Shown here piece by piece: positions 1 to 8,778 of a stretch of 41,349 nt of DNA. Origin of the DNA: Stenotrophomonas sp. MYb238 (lineage in GTDB: Bacteria; Pseudomonadota; Gammaproteobacteria; Xanthomonadales; Xanthomonadaceae); contig NZ_WIDL01000028.1 of NCBI RefSeq assembly GCF_009496535.1, positions 1-41,349 of the forward strand. The letters are read 5' to 3'. The notes beneath the pieces are model-generated. The model was not told where the DNA came from, did not search any database, and was given only the letters and a program-made list of their open reading frames with translations. The position numbers and the translations under genes were made by a program. The first letter of the stretch is position 1. Every line of letters starts with the position of its first letter.

Positions 1-63
1 GACGGGGGCGCCCAGGCCGGTGGCGATGGCCAGGGTCAGCATTCCTGCTGCGAGTCGCTTCAC
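1..63 (-). CDS. N-terminal fragment of a secreted protein (runs off the window)
   Basis: Only the first 21 codons are present, read leftward from a GTG start at 63-61. The peptide begins MKRLAAGMLTLAIATGLGAP, a basic start followed by a hydrophobic stretch, as in a Sec signal peptide. An AAGGA Shine-Dalgarno sequence lies about 9 nt upstream of the GTG, which supports this start. It sits about 120 bp downstream of the PPC lipoprotein on the same strand, so the two may be co-transcribed. The mature protein is outside the window and cannot be identified. Confidence 0.6.
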   Translation of the reverse strand, partial: MKRLAAGMLTLAIATGLGAPV

Positions 64-181
64 GTTGGTTTTTCCTTGAAGTCTGGAAGGGTGCGGCCGC
101 CGTTCCGCCCGGCACGGGCGGAACGGATCTGATGGCCCGGGGGACGCCGGCCGCGTCGGGGGATGCCGCGGCCGGGGGCAA

Positions 182-1333
182 TCAGCGGGCGGCTTCGGCC
201 GCGGCTTCGGCCGTTGCGGCGGCGGCTTCGACCGCGGCGTCCTTGCGGTTGCTGTTGCCCGGCGCGGCCATGTCGGCGCCAAGGTCGGTGGTCTCCAGCT
301 CGAACACGCCCTGCTGGCTGCCGAAACTGGTCACCGCCACGGTGTAGCGGCCCGGGCCCAGGTGCAGGGTCAGGCGGGCATTGGTGCCGTTGCCGCCGTC
401 GTCGTCCTCGGCATCGACGCCGGGACCGCTGACGTGCAGCACCGAATCGAAGTTGTCGGCGATGGCGTCGAACTGCACGTGGCGGGCGCTGTCCAGGTCG
501 AGCACGAAGCTGCGGCGGCCGCGTGAATCGACCATGCCCTGCGCGGTCTGGCCGATGGTCAGGGCGCTGCCGTCGCGGATGATCAGGTCCTTGTCGACCG
601 GGGTCAGGGCCACCTTCAGCTTGAACGAGCCGGTGGTGCCGTTCAGCGACGAGGCGCCGAGGGTGTAGTCGCCCGGCTCCAGGTAGGCGCGGATGCGGGC
701 GTTGAGGTTGCCGCCGCCGTCGTCGTCCTCGACGTCCACGTTGCGGCCGGTCAGGTGCAGGTAGGAATCGAGCGCGCCCGATTCCATGGCGATGGTGTAG
801 ATGCCGGCCTTGTCGACCTTGAGCGCGTAGTCCTGCTTCTCGCCCATCAGCCAGTCGACGGCCTCGCTGTCGGCGCCCAGCGGCTTGCCGTCGTACGGGG
901 TGACGGCGCTGCTGCGCAGCTTGAACGGGCCGAACGAATCGGAGCCGGCGCTGTTCACCGCCACCAGGTAGGTGCCGTCCTTGGGCGCCTTGAACGCCAA
1001 GCTTACCTCGCCCGGGCCGCCTTCGCCCTCGTAGCCGCGCGCGGACGCGGTGGCCAGCAGGCTCTGGCCGTCGAACACCGACAGCTGGCCATTGAGCGAG
1101 CCGCCCAGTTCCAGCGCCACGGCCTGGCCGCTCTTCAGCGTGACCTTGTAGCCCTGGTGGCGGCTGCCGTCGTTGTAGTTCAGGCGGCTGGAGGACGTGA
1201 TCTCGCCGGAGACGCTGTCGCCGACGGCGAGGCTGGGGGCGGTGTCGCCACCGCCGCCGCCCAGCTTCTGGCAGGCGGCCAGGGCCAGGGTGAGGGAGAG
1301 GGCGGCGAACAGGCGGGTGGGGCGTGTATTCAA
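182..1333 (-). CDS. Lipoprotein with repeated PPC (pre-peptidase C-terminal)-like domains
   Basis: The predicted product is a 383-residue lipoprotein. I chose the TTG start at 1333-1331 because AAAGGA lies 7 nt upstream and the protein then opens with a lipoprotein signal peptide ending in the lipobox LAAC (Cys21). A longer in-frame ATG start at 1438 would bury this signal. After a Gly-rich linker there are three beta-rich modules: about 35-145, 160-245 and 250-350. The second and third share the pattern D-S-x-L-H-x-x-G followed by an acidic EDDDGG loop (near 190-207 and 296-313), typical of PPC domains, which fold as jelly-roll beta-sandwiches and often accompany secreted peptidases. The tail after residue 365 is almost all Ala and Glu. 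There is no catalytic domain, so it is probably a cell-envelope accessory or binding protein. Its exact function is unknown. Confidence 0.8.
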   Translation of the reverse strand: MNTRPTRLFAALSLTLALAACQKLGGGGGDTAPSLAVGDSVSGEITSSSRLNYNDGSRHQGYKVTLKSGQAVALELGGSLNGQLSVFDGQSLLATASARGYEGEGGPGEVSLAFKAPKDGTYLVAVNSAGSDSFGPFKLRSSAVTPYDGKPLGADSEAVDWLMGEKQDYALKVDKAGIYTIAMESGALDSYLHLTGRNVDVEDDDGGGNLNARIRAYLEPGDYTLGASSLNGTTGSFKLKVALTPVDKDLIIRDGSALTIGQTAQGMVDSRGRRSFVLDLDSARHVQFDAIADNFDSVLHVSGPGVDAEDDDGGNGTNARLTLHLGPGRYTVAVTSFGSQQGVFELETTDLGADMAAPGNSNRKDAAVEAAAATAEAAAEAAR

Positions 1334-1501
1334 GCCAGAGTCCTTTATCGGTTGAAAGGGCCGCGCGGGGGCACGGCTGGCCGGGATTCTAACTGCATGC
1401 GGGGCCGGTCCTGCCGGACGCCGGTCCGGTTCTTGCATCGCCGACGATGCGGGTGCGCGGTGCTAGAATCGCCGGCTTGTCTGCAGCTGCATGGACCGAC
1501 C

Positions 1502-2627
1502 ATGATCGAACTCAATCCTGTCCGCCAGCGAATCACCGATCTGACCGATCGCGTGGTCTCGCTCAGGGGGTATCTTTGACTACGACGCCAAGAAAGAGCG
1601 TCTTGAGGAAGTAACCCGGGAGCTGGAAAACCCGGATGTCTGGAACAACGCCGAGTACGCGCAGAACCTGGGCCGCGAACGTTCCAGCCTGGAAAAGAAC
1701 GTGGTCGGCATCGCCAGCGTGCTCGACGGCATGGTCGAGTGCGGCGAGCTGCTGGACCTGGCCGATAGCGAGCAGGACGAGGACACCGCGCTGGCGGTGG
1801 TCGCCGACCTGGACCGGTACCAGGCCCAGATCGAGAAGCTGGAGTTCCAGCGCATGTTCTCCGGGCAGATGGACTCGGCCAACGCCTTCGTCGACATCCA
1901 GGCCGGCGCCGGCGGCACCGAGGCCCAGGACTGGGCCGAGATCCTGCTGCGCATGTACCTGCGCTGGGCCGAGAGCCGCGGCTGGAAGACCGAGCTGCTG
2001 GAAGTCTCCGGCGGCGAAGTGGCGGGCATCAAGTCGGCGACCTTCCGCGTGGAAGGCGACTTCGCCTACGGCTGGCTGAAGACCGAGATCGGCGTGCACC
2101 GCCTGGTGCGCAAGAGCCCGTTCGACTCGGACAACCGCCGCCACACCAGCTTCACCTCGGTGTTCGTGTCGCCGGAAGTGGACGACAGCATCGACATCGA
2201 CATCAACCCGGCCGACCTGAAGACCGACGTGTACCGTTCCTCGGGCGCCGGCGGCCAGCACGTGAACAAGACCGAGTCGGCCGTGCGCATCACCCACGTG
2301 CCCACCAACACGGTGGTGGCCTGCCAGACCGAGCGCAGCCAGCACGCCAACCGCGACCGCGCGATGAAGATGCTGGCGGCCAAGCTGTACGAGCTGGAGG
2401 TGCAGAAGCGCAATGCCGAGCGTGACGCGCTGGAAGCCACCAAGTCCGACATCGGCTGGGGCAGCCAGATCCGCAACTACGTGCTGGACCAGAGCCGCAT
2501 CAAGGACCTGCGCACCGGCATCGAACGCAGCGATACGCAGAAGGTGCTGGACGGCGACCTGGACGAATTCGTCGAGGCCAGCCTCAAGTCCGGCCTGGAA
2601 GCCGGCTCCAAACGCATCGACGCCTGA
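1502..2627 (+). CDS. prfB: Peptide chain release factor 2 (RF2), made by programmed +1 frameshift
   Basis: RF2 terminates translation at UGA and UAA codons. The coding sequence is join(1502-1576, 1578-2627). A 25-codon first frame ends at an in-frame TGA (1577-1579), and the ribosome must slip +1 to read on from the Asp codon GAC at 1578. The product is 374 residues, close to the usual RF2 length. The stop-recognition tripeptide SPF is present in RKSPFDSD, and the peptidyl-tRNA hydrolysis motif GGQ falls at residues 250-252, the same numbering as E. coli RF2. That agreement supports both the ATG at 1502 and the position of the frameshift. A REP palindrome and lysS follow on the same strand. 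Confidence 0.97.
1565..1580 (+). promoter_or_regulatory. prfB: Programmed +1 frameshift site of prfB
   Basis: The sequence reads AGG GGG TAT CTT TGA C: an internal Shine-Dalgarno-like AGGGGG, a 3-nt spacer (TAT), the slippery CTT codon, and an in-frame UGA followed by C, a weak termination context. This is the classical RF2 autoregulatory element. When RF2 is scarce the ribosome pauses at UGA and slips forward one base. When RF2 is plentiful it terminates after 25 codons. Confidence 0.97.
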
Positions 2628-2642
2628 TCCTCGCGCCCCGCC

Positions 2643-2710
2643 GTAGGAGCGGCTTCAGCCGCGATGGGGCTTTACCGGTAAAACCCCTTCGCGGCTGAAG
2701 CCGCTCCTAC
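2643..2710. repeat. GTAG-headed REP palindrome pair, copy A (between prfB and lysS)
   Basis: The element starts with GTAGGAGCGGCTTCAGCCGC and ends with the inverted copy of the same sequence. The centre is a short palindrome around TTACCGGTAA flanked by GGGG and CCCC. Two head-to-head REP units therefore form one long hairpin. GTAG-tetranucleotide REPs are known from Stenotrophomonas and relatives. It may also slow transcription between prfB and lysS, but it has no T-tract. Confidence 0.9.
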
Positions 2711-2741
2711 GAAAACCTCTACCGCATCGAACCACACCGCC

Positions 2742-4256
2742 ATGACCGAACAGACCGCAACGCCCACGCCCGCCGACGAGAACAGCCTGATCGCCGAGCG
2801 CCGCGGCAAACTCGCGGCGCTGCGCGGGCAGGGGATCGCCTACCCGAACGACTTCCGCCGCGAGCATTTCGCCGGCGCGCTGCAGGACGAGTTCGCCGAT
2901 GCCGACACCTGGACCGCCGAGGCGCTGGAAGCCTCCGGCCGCACCGTGAAGATGGCCGGCCGGCTGATGGCCAAGCGGGTCATGGGCAAGGCCAGCTTCG
3001 CCCAGATCCAGGACGAATCCGGCCGCATCCAGCTGTTCCTGCAGGCCACCGCGCTGGATGAGGCCTATGCCGCGTTCAAGGGCTGGGACGTGGGCGACAT
3101 CGTCGCCGTCGAGGGCGGCCTGACCCGCACCAAGACCGGCGAGCTGTCGGTCAAGGCCACCGCGCTGCGCCTGCTGACCAAGTCGCTGCGTCCGCTGCCG
3201 GACAAGTGGCACGGCCTGGCCGACGTCGAGCAGCGCTACCGCCAGCGCTACGTGGACCTGATCGTGACCCCGGAGTCGCGCGAGGTGTTCATCAAGCGCT
3301 CCCGGATCATCCGCGCCATGCGCGCCTGGCTGGACGCGCGCGACTTCCTCGAAGTCGAGACGCCGATGATGCATTACATCCCCGGCGGCGCCACCGCCAA
3401 GCCCTTCACCACCCACCACAACGCGCTGGACCTGGACCTGTACCTGCGCGTGGCGCCGGAGCTGTACCTCAAGCGGCTGGTGGTCGGCGGCCTGGAGCGC
3501 GTGTACGAGATCAACCGCAACTTCCGCAACGAAGGCGTGAGCCCCCGCCACAACCCCGAATTCACCATGATGGAGCTGTACGAGGCCTACGCTACGTACA
3601 ACGAAGTGATGGACCTGACCGAGGGCGTGATCCGCGACGTGGCGCAGCAGGTGCTGGGCACCACCACCGTGGAATGGGACGGCGCCGGCATCGACCTTGG
3701 CCCGGCTTTCCGCCGCTGGCGCATGGACGAGGCGGTGCGCCACCACAATCCGCAGATCAGCGCCGCCGACTGCACCGACCGCGAGGCGCTGCTGCGCCAC
3801 TGCGAACGGCTGAAGATCAAGGTCAAGCCGTCCTGGGGCTGGGGCAAGCTGCTGCAGGAGATCTTCGAGGCCACCGTCGAGCACACCCTGGTGCAGCCGA
3901 CCTTCATCACCGACCACCCGGTGGAGGTGTCGCCGCTGGCGCGCGCCAGCGACACCGAGCCGGGCTACACCGACCGCTTCGAGCTGTTCATCAACGGCAA
4001 GGAGATCGCCAACGGCTTCTCCGAGCTGAACGACCCGGAGGACCAGGCCGCGCGCTTCCAGGCGCAGGTGGAGGCCAAGCAGGGCGGCGACGACGAGGCC
4101 ATGCATTACGACTCGGACTACATCCGCGCGCTGGAATACGGCATGGCCCCGACCGGCGGCCTGGGCATCGGCATCGACCGCCTGGTGATGATGCTGACCG
4201 GCCGCGCCTCGATCCGCGACGTGCTGCTGTTCCCGTACATGCGCCCGGAAAACTGA
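2742..4256 (+). CDS. lysS: Lysyl-tRNA synthetase, class II
   Basis: This enzyme charges tRNA-Lys in the cytoplasm. The product has 504 residues, close to the 505 of E. coli LysS. An N-terminal OB-fold anticodon-binding domain (about 60-165, containing [19 protein letters not shown]) precedes the class II catalytic core. Motif 2 is [15 protein letters not shown] from residue 261, and motif 3 is [11 protein letters not shown] from residue 473. The linkage prfB-lysS is widespread in proteobacteria, and in xanthomonads this pair sits next to the rpf genes, as here. The ATG at 2742 follows the REP element by 31 bp. Confidence 0.97.
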   Translation: MTEQTATPTPADENSLIAERRGKLAALRGQGIAYPNDFRREHFAGALQDEFADADTWTAEALEASGRTVKMAGRLMAKRVMGKASFAQIQDESGRIQLFLQATALDEAYAAFKGWDVGDIVAVEGGLTRTKTGELSVKATALRLLTKSLRPLPDKWHGLADVEQRYRQRYVDLIVTPESREVFIKRSRIIRAMRAWLDARDFLEVETPMMHYIPGGATAKPFTTHHNALDLDLYLRVAPELYLKRLVVGGLERVYEINRNFRNEGVSPRHNPEFTMMELYEAYATYNEVMDLTEGVIRDVAQQVLGTTTVEWDGAGIDLGPAFRRWRMDEAVRHHNPQISAADCTDREALLRHCERLKIKVKPSWGWGKLLQEIFEATVEHTLVQPTFITDHPVEVSPLARASDTEPGYTDRFELFINGKEIANGFSELNDPEDQAARFQAQVEAKQGGDDEAMHYDSDYIRALEYGMAPTGGLGIGIDRLVMMLTGRASIRDVLLFPYMRPEN

Positions 4257-4450
4257 CGGCGGGCCATCGCCTTGCCGAAGGCTGCGCGCCGGCCGGAGGG
4301 CGCGGCCCCGGCGCCGGCGTATTGCAGGCTCGGCGCATGCAGTTGATGATGCGATGTCCGCCGGATCGCGCCCGCAGGGGCCGGTGAGGAGGCGCGGCGT
4401 GCCGGGAGCCTCCTTTCCCGGCAACAGCGGTTTCATCGGACACACCGTAC

Positions 4451-5512
4451 ATGCGCTTGGAAATCGTCATCGTCGACGACCAGACATCGGCCCGCAGCAT
4501 GGTGCGGCACGTGCTGGAAGACATCTCGCCGGAACTGGGCGTGTACGACTTTGCCGATCCGCTGGAGGCGCTGGCCTGGTGCCAGTCGCACGAGACCGAC
4601 CTGCTGCTGCTCGACTACCGCATGCCGAACATGGACGGGCTGGAGTTCGCGCAGCGTTTCCGGCGCATGCCGGGCAACCGCGACGTGCCCATCGTGCTGA
4701 TCACCGTGGTCGGCGACGAACCGCTGCGGCAGAGCGCGCTGGAAGCCGGCGTCATCGATTTCCTGGTCAAGCCGATCCGCCCGCGCGAACTGCGCGCGCG
4801 CTGCAACAACCTGCTGCAGCTGCGCCGCCACAGCCAGAGCGTGCGCCAGCGCGCGCTGTCGCTGGAGCAGCGGCTGCTGGCCAGCATGCACGAGGTCGAG
4901 GAACGCGAACGCGAGACGCTGTCGCGGCTGGCGCGCGCCATCGAGTACCGCGATGCCGGCACCAGCGCCTTCCTGGAACGCATGGCGCACGTGGCCGGGC
5001 TGATCGCCGACGAGCTCGGCCTGCCCGCCGAGGACGTGCGCATCATCGAGATGGCCGCGCCGCTGCACGACATGGGCAAGATCGCCATCCCCGATGCCAT
5101 CCTGCTCAAGTCCGGCGCGCTGGGCGAGGAGGAGATGGCGGTCATGCGCCGCCATCCGCGCATCGGCCACGAACTGCTCAGCGGCAGCAACAACCGCTTC
5201 ATCCAGATGGGCGCGACCATCGCCCTGCGCCACCACGAGCGCTTCGACGGCAGCGGGTATCCCGACGGGCTGGCGGGCGAGGCGATCCCGCTGGAAGCGC
5301 GCATCGTCGCGGTGGCCGACGTGTTCGATGCGCTGCTGTCGCCGCGCCCGTACAAGGAAGCCTGGTCGATGGACGCGGCGCTGGCCTATCTCTACGCCCA
5401 GCGCGGGCGCCTGTTCTGCCCGCGCTGCGTCGACGCGCTGCTGCAGGCGCGCGAACGGCTGGACGAGGTCTGCGCGCGCTACTCGGCCGCCTTCCCGAGA
5501 CCGGAAGCCTGA
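4451..5512 (+). CDS. rpfG: Response regulator with HD-GYP cyclic-di-GMP phosphodiesterase domain (RpfG)
   Basis: RpfG is the output protein of DSF signalling. When phosphorylated by RpfC it hydrolyses cyclic di-GMP, which in Xanthomonas changes virulence factor, motility and biofilm output. The 353-residue product has a receiver domain (about 1-125; acidic pair D9/D10, phospho-acceptor D55 in LLLLDYRMPNMDG) and an HD-GYP domain (about 145-345). Metal-binding HD is at 206-207 in LHDMGKIAIP and the GYP motif at 269-271 in HHERFDGSGYPDG, so the phosphodiesterase site looks intact. A coiled linker (about 125-150) joins the domains. The stop is 1 nt before the rpfC start, so the two are surely co-transcribed. 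The upstream ribosome-binding site is weak. Confidence 0.93.
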   Translation: MRLEIVIVDDQTSARSMVRHVLEDISPELGVYDFADPLEALAWCQSHETDLLLLDYRMPNMDGLEFAQRFRRMPGNRDVPIVLITVVGDEPLRQSALEAGVIDFLVKPIRPRELRARCNNLLQLRRHSQSVRQRALSLEQRLLASMHEVEERERETLSRLARAIEYRDAGTSAFLERMAHVAGLIADELGLPAEDVRIIEMAAPLHDMGKIAIPDAILLKSGALGEEEMAVMRRHPRIGHELLSGSNNRFIQMGATIALRHHERFDGSGYPDGLAGEAIPLEARIVAVADVFDALLSPRPYKEAWSMDAALAYLYAQRGRLFCPRCVDALLQARERLDEVCARYSAAFPRPEA

Positions 5513-5513
5513 G

Positions 5514-7688
5514 ATGACGAACGCGTTCGCCTGGCTCCGGCAGCGCCTGCGGCAACGCGGGGACAGCGAGCACGCGCAGGCGCTGGTGCGCATCGTGATG
5601 ATCGCGCTGATCCTGTGCTACGTGCTGCTCTCGGCCGGGCGCTGGAACCTGCCGCCGGCGCAGCTGCGGCTGGTGGTCACCCTGATCCTGATCGCGCAGG
5701 GGCTGTCGCTGGCGCTGATGGGCTGGCTGCTGTGGAAACCCGGGCGCTCGGACCTGCGCCGCATCCTCGGCATGGTCGACGACTACGCGCTGATGTCCGC
5801 GGCGATGAGCACCATCGGCGAGCCGATGGCCTGCATCTACGTGGTGGTGATGTGGGTCACCGTCGGCAACGGCATGCGCTTCGGCAACCGCTACCTGATG
5901 CTGGCCGTGGCCATGGCCACCGCCAGTTTCGGCATCACCCTGGCGCTGAGCGGCTACTGGCAGCGCAACCTCGGCTTGGGCATCGGCCTGCTGGTGGGGC
6001 TGGCGGCGATCCCGCTGTACTTCTCCAGCCTGCTGCGGCAGCTGACCGAGGCCATGGCCGAGGCGCGCCGCGCCAGCGACGCCAAGAGCCGTTTCCTGGC
6101 CAACATGAGCCATGAGTTCCGCACGCCGCTCAACGGCCTGTCGGGCATGACCGAACTGCTGGCCACCACCCGCCTGGACGAGGAGCAGCGCGAGTGCCTG
6201 GGCACGATCCAGGCCTCGGCGCGCACCCTGCTGGCGCTGGTGGAGGAGGTGCTGGACATCTCCGCCATCGAGGCCGGCAAGCTGCGCATCAATGCGCAGG
6301 ATTTCTCGCTGGCCGAACTGGTGCAGTCGATCGGCCTGATCCTGGCGCCGCAGGCGCGCGCCAAGCGCCTGGACTACCGCGTGTTCGTCGAAGCCGGCGT
6401 GCCCGACGGGCTGCACGGCGACGTCGGCCACCTGCGCCAGATCCTGCTCAACCTGGCCGGCAACGCGGTCAAGTTCACCGACCACGGCCAGGTGGAGATC
6501 CGCGTGTCGGTCAGTCAGGCCGGGCAGGAGGCGCCGCTGCGGCTGCGTTTCGAGATCCTGGACACCGGCATCGGCGTGGCGCCTTCGCTGCGGCCGCGGC
6601 TGTTCGACGCGTTCGAGCAGGCCGACGTGTCCCTGGCCCGGCGCCACGAGGGCACCGGCCTGGGCACGGCCATCGCCAAGGGCCTGGCGCAGGCGATGGG
6701 CGGGGAGATCGGCTACCGCGAGAACCTGCCGGCCGGCAGCTGTTTCTGGGTGGAGCTGCCGCTGGGACGCGCGGCGGCACCGGCTGCGGCCGGTGACGGC
6801 GCGGCGGCGGAACCGGCGGCCATCGAGGATCCCGGCAACGTCATCGCCTTCACCGATCCGTTCCGCCGCCACCGCGCGCGCGTGCGCAGCCTGGACGTGC
6901 TGGTCGCCGACGACCACGAGGCCAACCGCATGGTGCTGCAGCGATTGCTGCAGAAGGCCGGCCACCGCGTCACCTGCGTGCATGGCGCCGAGGAGGCGCT
7001 GGACGCGATGGCCGCGCGCGAGTTCGACGTGGCCATCACCGACCTGCACATGCCGGGCATGAGCGGGCTGGACCTGCTCAGGCAGCTGCGGGTGATGCAG
7101 GCCGGCGGCGGCCCGCGCACGCCGGTGGTGATCCTCAGCGCCGACGTCACGCCCGAGGCGATCCAGCGCTGCAACCAGGCCGGCGCGCACGCGTTCATGG
7201 CCAAGCCGGTGGTCGCGGCGCGGCTGCTGGAAACCATGGCCGACATCGCCAGCGGCGCCGCGTCCGGCGGCCCGCGCGAGATGGCCGCGGTGATCGCCGC
7301 GGTGCCCGACGGCGACGCCGTGCTCGATACCGGCGTGCTCGACGAACTGTCCGCGCTGGGCATGGGCAAGGGCTTCGAGCGCGAATTCGTGCGCCAGTGC
7401 CTGGAAGACCTGGAACAGGGCGTGGGCGCCTTGCCCGGCGACGCGCAGGCGGAGGACTGGGGGCGGTTGCGAGAGCACGCGCACGCGATCAAGGGCGTGG
7501 CCGCCAACCTGGGGTTGCTGAAAGTCGCCCGGCAGGGGGGAGAGTTGATGCGCATGGCCGACTGGCAACTCAAGGGCGAATGGAAACCGCTGCACGCGCG
7601 CATCGGTGCCGCGCTGCAGGAGGGACGTCAGGCGCTGGACGCGCGCGCCCGCGGGCGCGCGCAATCGCACGACGACGTGACCGGCTGA
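5514..7688 (+). CDS. rpfC: DSF sensor: hybrid histidine kinase RpfC
   Basis: RpfC senses the diffusible signal factor and phosphorylates RpfG. In Xanthomonas it also restrains DSF production by binding RpfF through its receiver domain. The 724-residue product (Xcc RpfC is about 726) has five predicted membrane segments within residues 23-175, a HisKA domain with His200 in FLANMSHEFRTPLNG, an HATPase domain (about 305-420; GTGLGTAIAKGLAQAMGG), a receiver domain with Asp510 in DVAITDLHMPGMSG, and a C-terminal HPt domain with His657 in HAHAIKGVAANLG. The HPt histidine number equals that reported for Xcc. The ATG at 5514 was chosen because it follows the rpfG stop by one base and gives an N-terminus (DSEHAQALVRI) like Xanthomonas RpfC. 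In-frame codons further upstream lie inside rpfG. Confidence 0.95.
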   Translation: MTNAFAWLRQRLRQRGDSEHAQALVRIVMIALILCYVLLSAGRWNLPPAQLRLVVTLILIAQGLSLALMGWLLWKPGRSDLRRILGMVDDYALMSAAMSTIGEPMACIYVVVMWVTVGNGMRFGNRYLMLAVAMATASFGITLALSGYWQRNLGLGIGLLVGLAAIPLYFSSLLRQLTEAMAEARRASDAKSRFLANMSHEFRTPLNGLSGMTELLATTRLDEEQRECLGTIQASARTLLALVEEVLDISAIEAGKLRINAQDFSLAELVQSIGLILAPQARAKRLDYRVFVEAGVPDGLHGDVGHLRQILLNLAGNAVKFTDHGQVEIRVSVSQAGQEAPLRLRFEILDTGIGVAPSLRPRLFDAFEQADVSLARRHEGTGLGTAIAKGLAQAMGGEIGYRENLPAGSCFWVELPLGRAAAPAAAGDGAAAEPAAIEDPGNVIAFTDPFRRHRARVRSLDVLVADDHEANRMVLQRLLQKAGHRVTCVHGAEEALDAMAAREFDVAITDLHMPGMSGLDLLRQLRVMQAGGGPRTPVVILSADVTPEAIQRCNQAGAHAFMAKPVVAARLLETMADIASGAASGGPREMAAVIAAVPDGDAVLDTGVLDELSALGMGKGFEREFVRQCLEDLEQGVGALPGDAQAEDWGRLREHAHAIKGVAANLGLLKVARQGGELMRMADWQLKGEWKPLHARIGAALQEGRQALDARARGRAQSHDDVTG

Positions 7689-7712
7689 ACTCCATCGCCG
7701 CCCAGTTACGGC

Positions 7713-8588
7713 TCAACCGCGCACCTGCCCGCTGCGGCGGGTCTGCGCCTTGACCAGCCGGTCCATGGTGCGCAGCGACTTGTCGTCCAGCGCCAGCGCC
7801 GCATCGACCCACACCCGGGTGATGTCCAGCAGCTCCTGGTAGTCGACGCGGTTGGAGATGCTGCGCACCGCGTTCATCGCCAGGTACGACTGCGGGATGC
7901 GCTGCTGCTGGCGGATCAGCTCGTTCACCGCCTGCTCGCCCTGGCCGCGCGGCACCAGGATGTCGACCACGCCCATGGCGTGCATTTCCTCGGCGGTGTG
8001 CACGCGGCCTTCCAGGATGATGCGCTCGGCCAGCTGCGGCGACACGCGGCGGCTCAGGAAGTTGTACGCACCCATGCCCGGGAACAGGCCGAACAGCACT
8101 TCCGGCAGGCCCATGCCCACGCCTTCCTCGGCGACGATGGTGTGGCAGGACAGGGCCATTTCCAGGCCGCCGCCGAGCGCGTCGCCCTGCAGCAGGGCGA
8201 TGGTGCGGAAGCTGCCGTCCAGGCCGGCGTGGAAGCGGTAGACGCCGTCGATGCAGCTGCGCGCGTAGCGCAGCAGGCCGTCGCCATCGCGCGCGCGGAT
8301 CAGCGCGGAGAACACGTCCAGGTCGCCGCCGAGGTTGAACGCGTCGGCCGCGGAGGCCAGCACCAGGTGGCGCAGGCGCCCGGCGCGGGCCTGCGGGTCG
8401 CCGGTGATGCCGTCCAGATACGCATGCATCTCGGTCATCAGCGGCTTGCGGAAGCAGGGACGCACGCCGGGACCGGCGTCGGCGTGCATGTGCAGCCAGT
8501 GCACATCGCTGGCCGCATCGTCGTGCACGCGGATGGTGGAGTAGGGGGTGGCGGGGGTGCCGATTGGCAGCAGTTCGATCGCACTCAT
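7713..8588 (-). CDS. rpfF: DSF synthase RpfF (crotonase family)
   Basis: RpfF makes the cis-2-unsaturated fatty-acid signal from acyl-ACP, acting as both a dehydratase and a thioesterase. The 291-residue product matches the usual length of about 290. The two catalytic glutamates of the family are E143 in GGGLEMALS and E163 in GLPEVLFG, equivalent to E141 and E161 of Xcc RpfF. The ATG at 8588 has AAGGA 8 nt upstream. In-frame codons continue further upstream, but they carry no family similarity. It converges on rpfC with only 24 bp between the stops. Unlike the Xanthomonas layout, rpfB is not directly upstream of it. Confidence 0.95.
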   Translation of the reverse strand: MSAIELLPIGTPATPYSTIRVHDDAASDVHWLHMHADAGPGVRPCFRKPLMTEMHAYLDGITGDPQARAGRLRHLVLASAADAFNLGGDLDVFSALIRARDGDGLLRYARSCIDGVYRFHAGLDGSFRTIALLQGDALGGGLEMALSCHTIVAEEGVGMGLPEVLFGLFPGMGAYNFLSRRVSPQLAERIILEGRVHTAEEMHAMGVVDILVPRGQGEQAVNELIRQQQRIPQSYLAMNAVRSISNRVDYQELLDITRVWVDAALALDDKSLRTMDRLVKAQTRRSGQVRG

Positions 8589-8778
8589 GGGCTGGGTCCT
8601 TGCAGGAGGCCCGCGGGATGAGAAGCGTGGGCGGCGGGCCGGACGCTGGCACTCCGCGATCCTACACGCGGTGCCGGCCAGGAGAATGTGCGAAGGCGCC
8701 GGGGGAGACACCGGGGTCATCGGGGGGACAGCACCGGCCGGTCCGCTGGCTTCGGTCGTCGTGTCGCGGACGCGCGGC

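Noticed and set aside
5199-7670. An 823-codon open frame on the minus strand
   Set aside because: It is antisense to rpfG and rpfC, which carry all their motifs. The antisense product has the same His/Gln/Ala-rich random composition.
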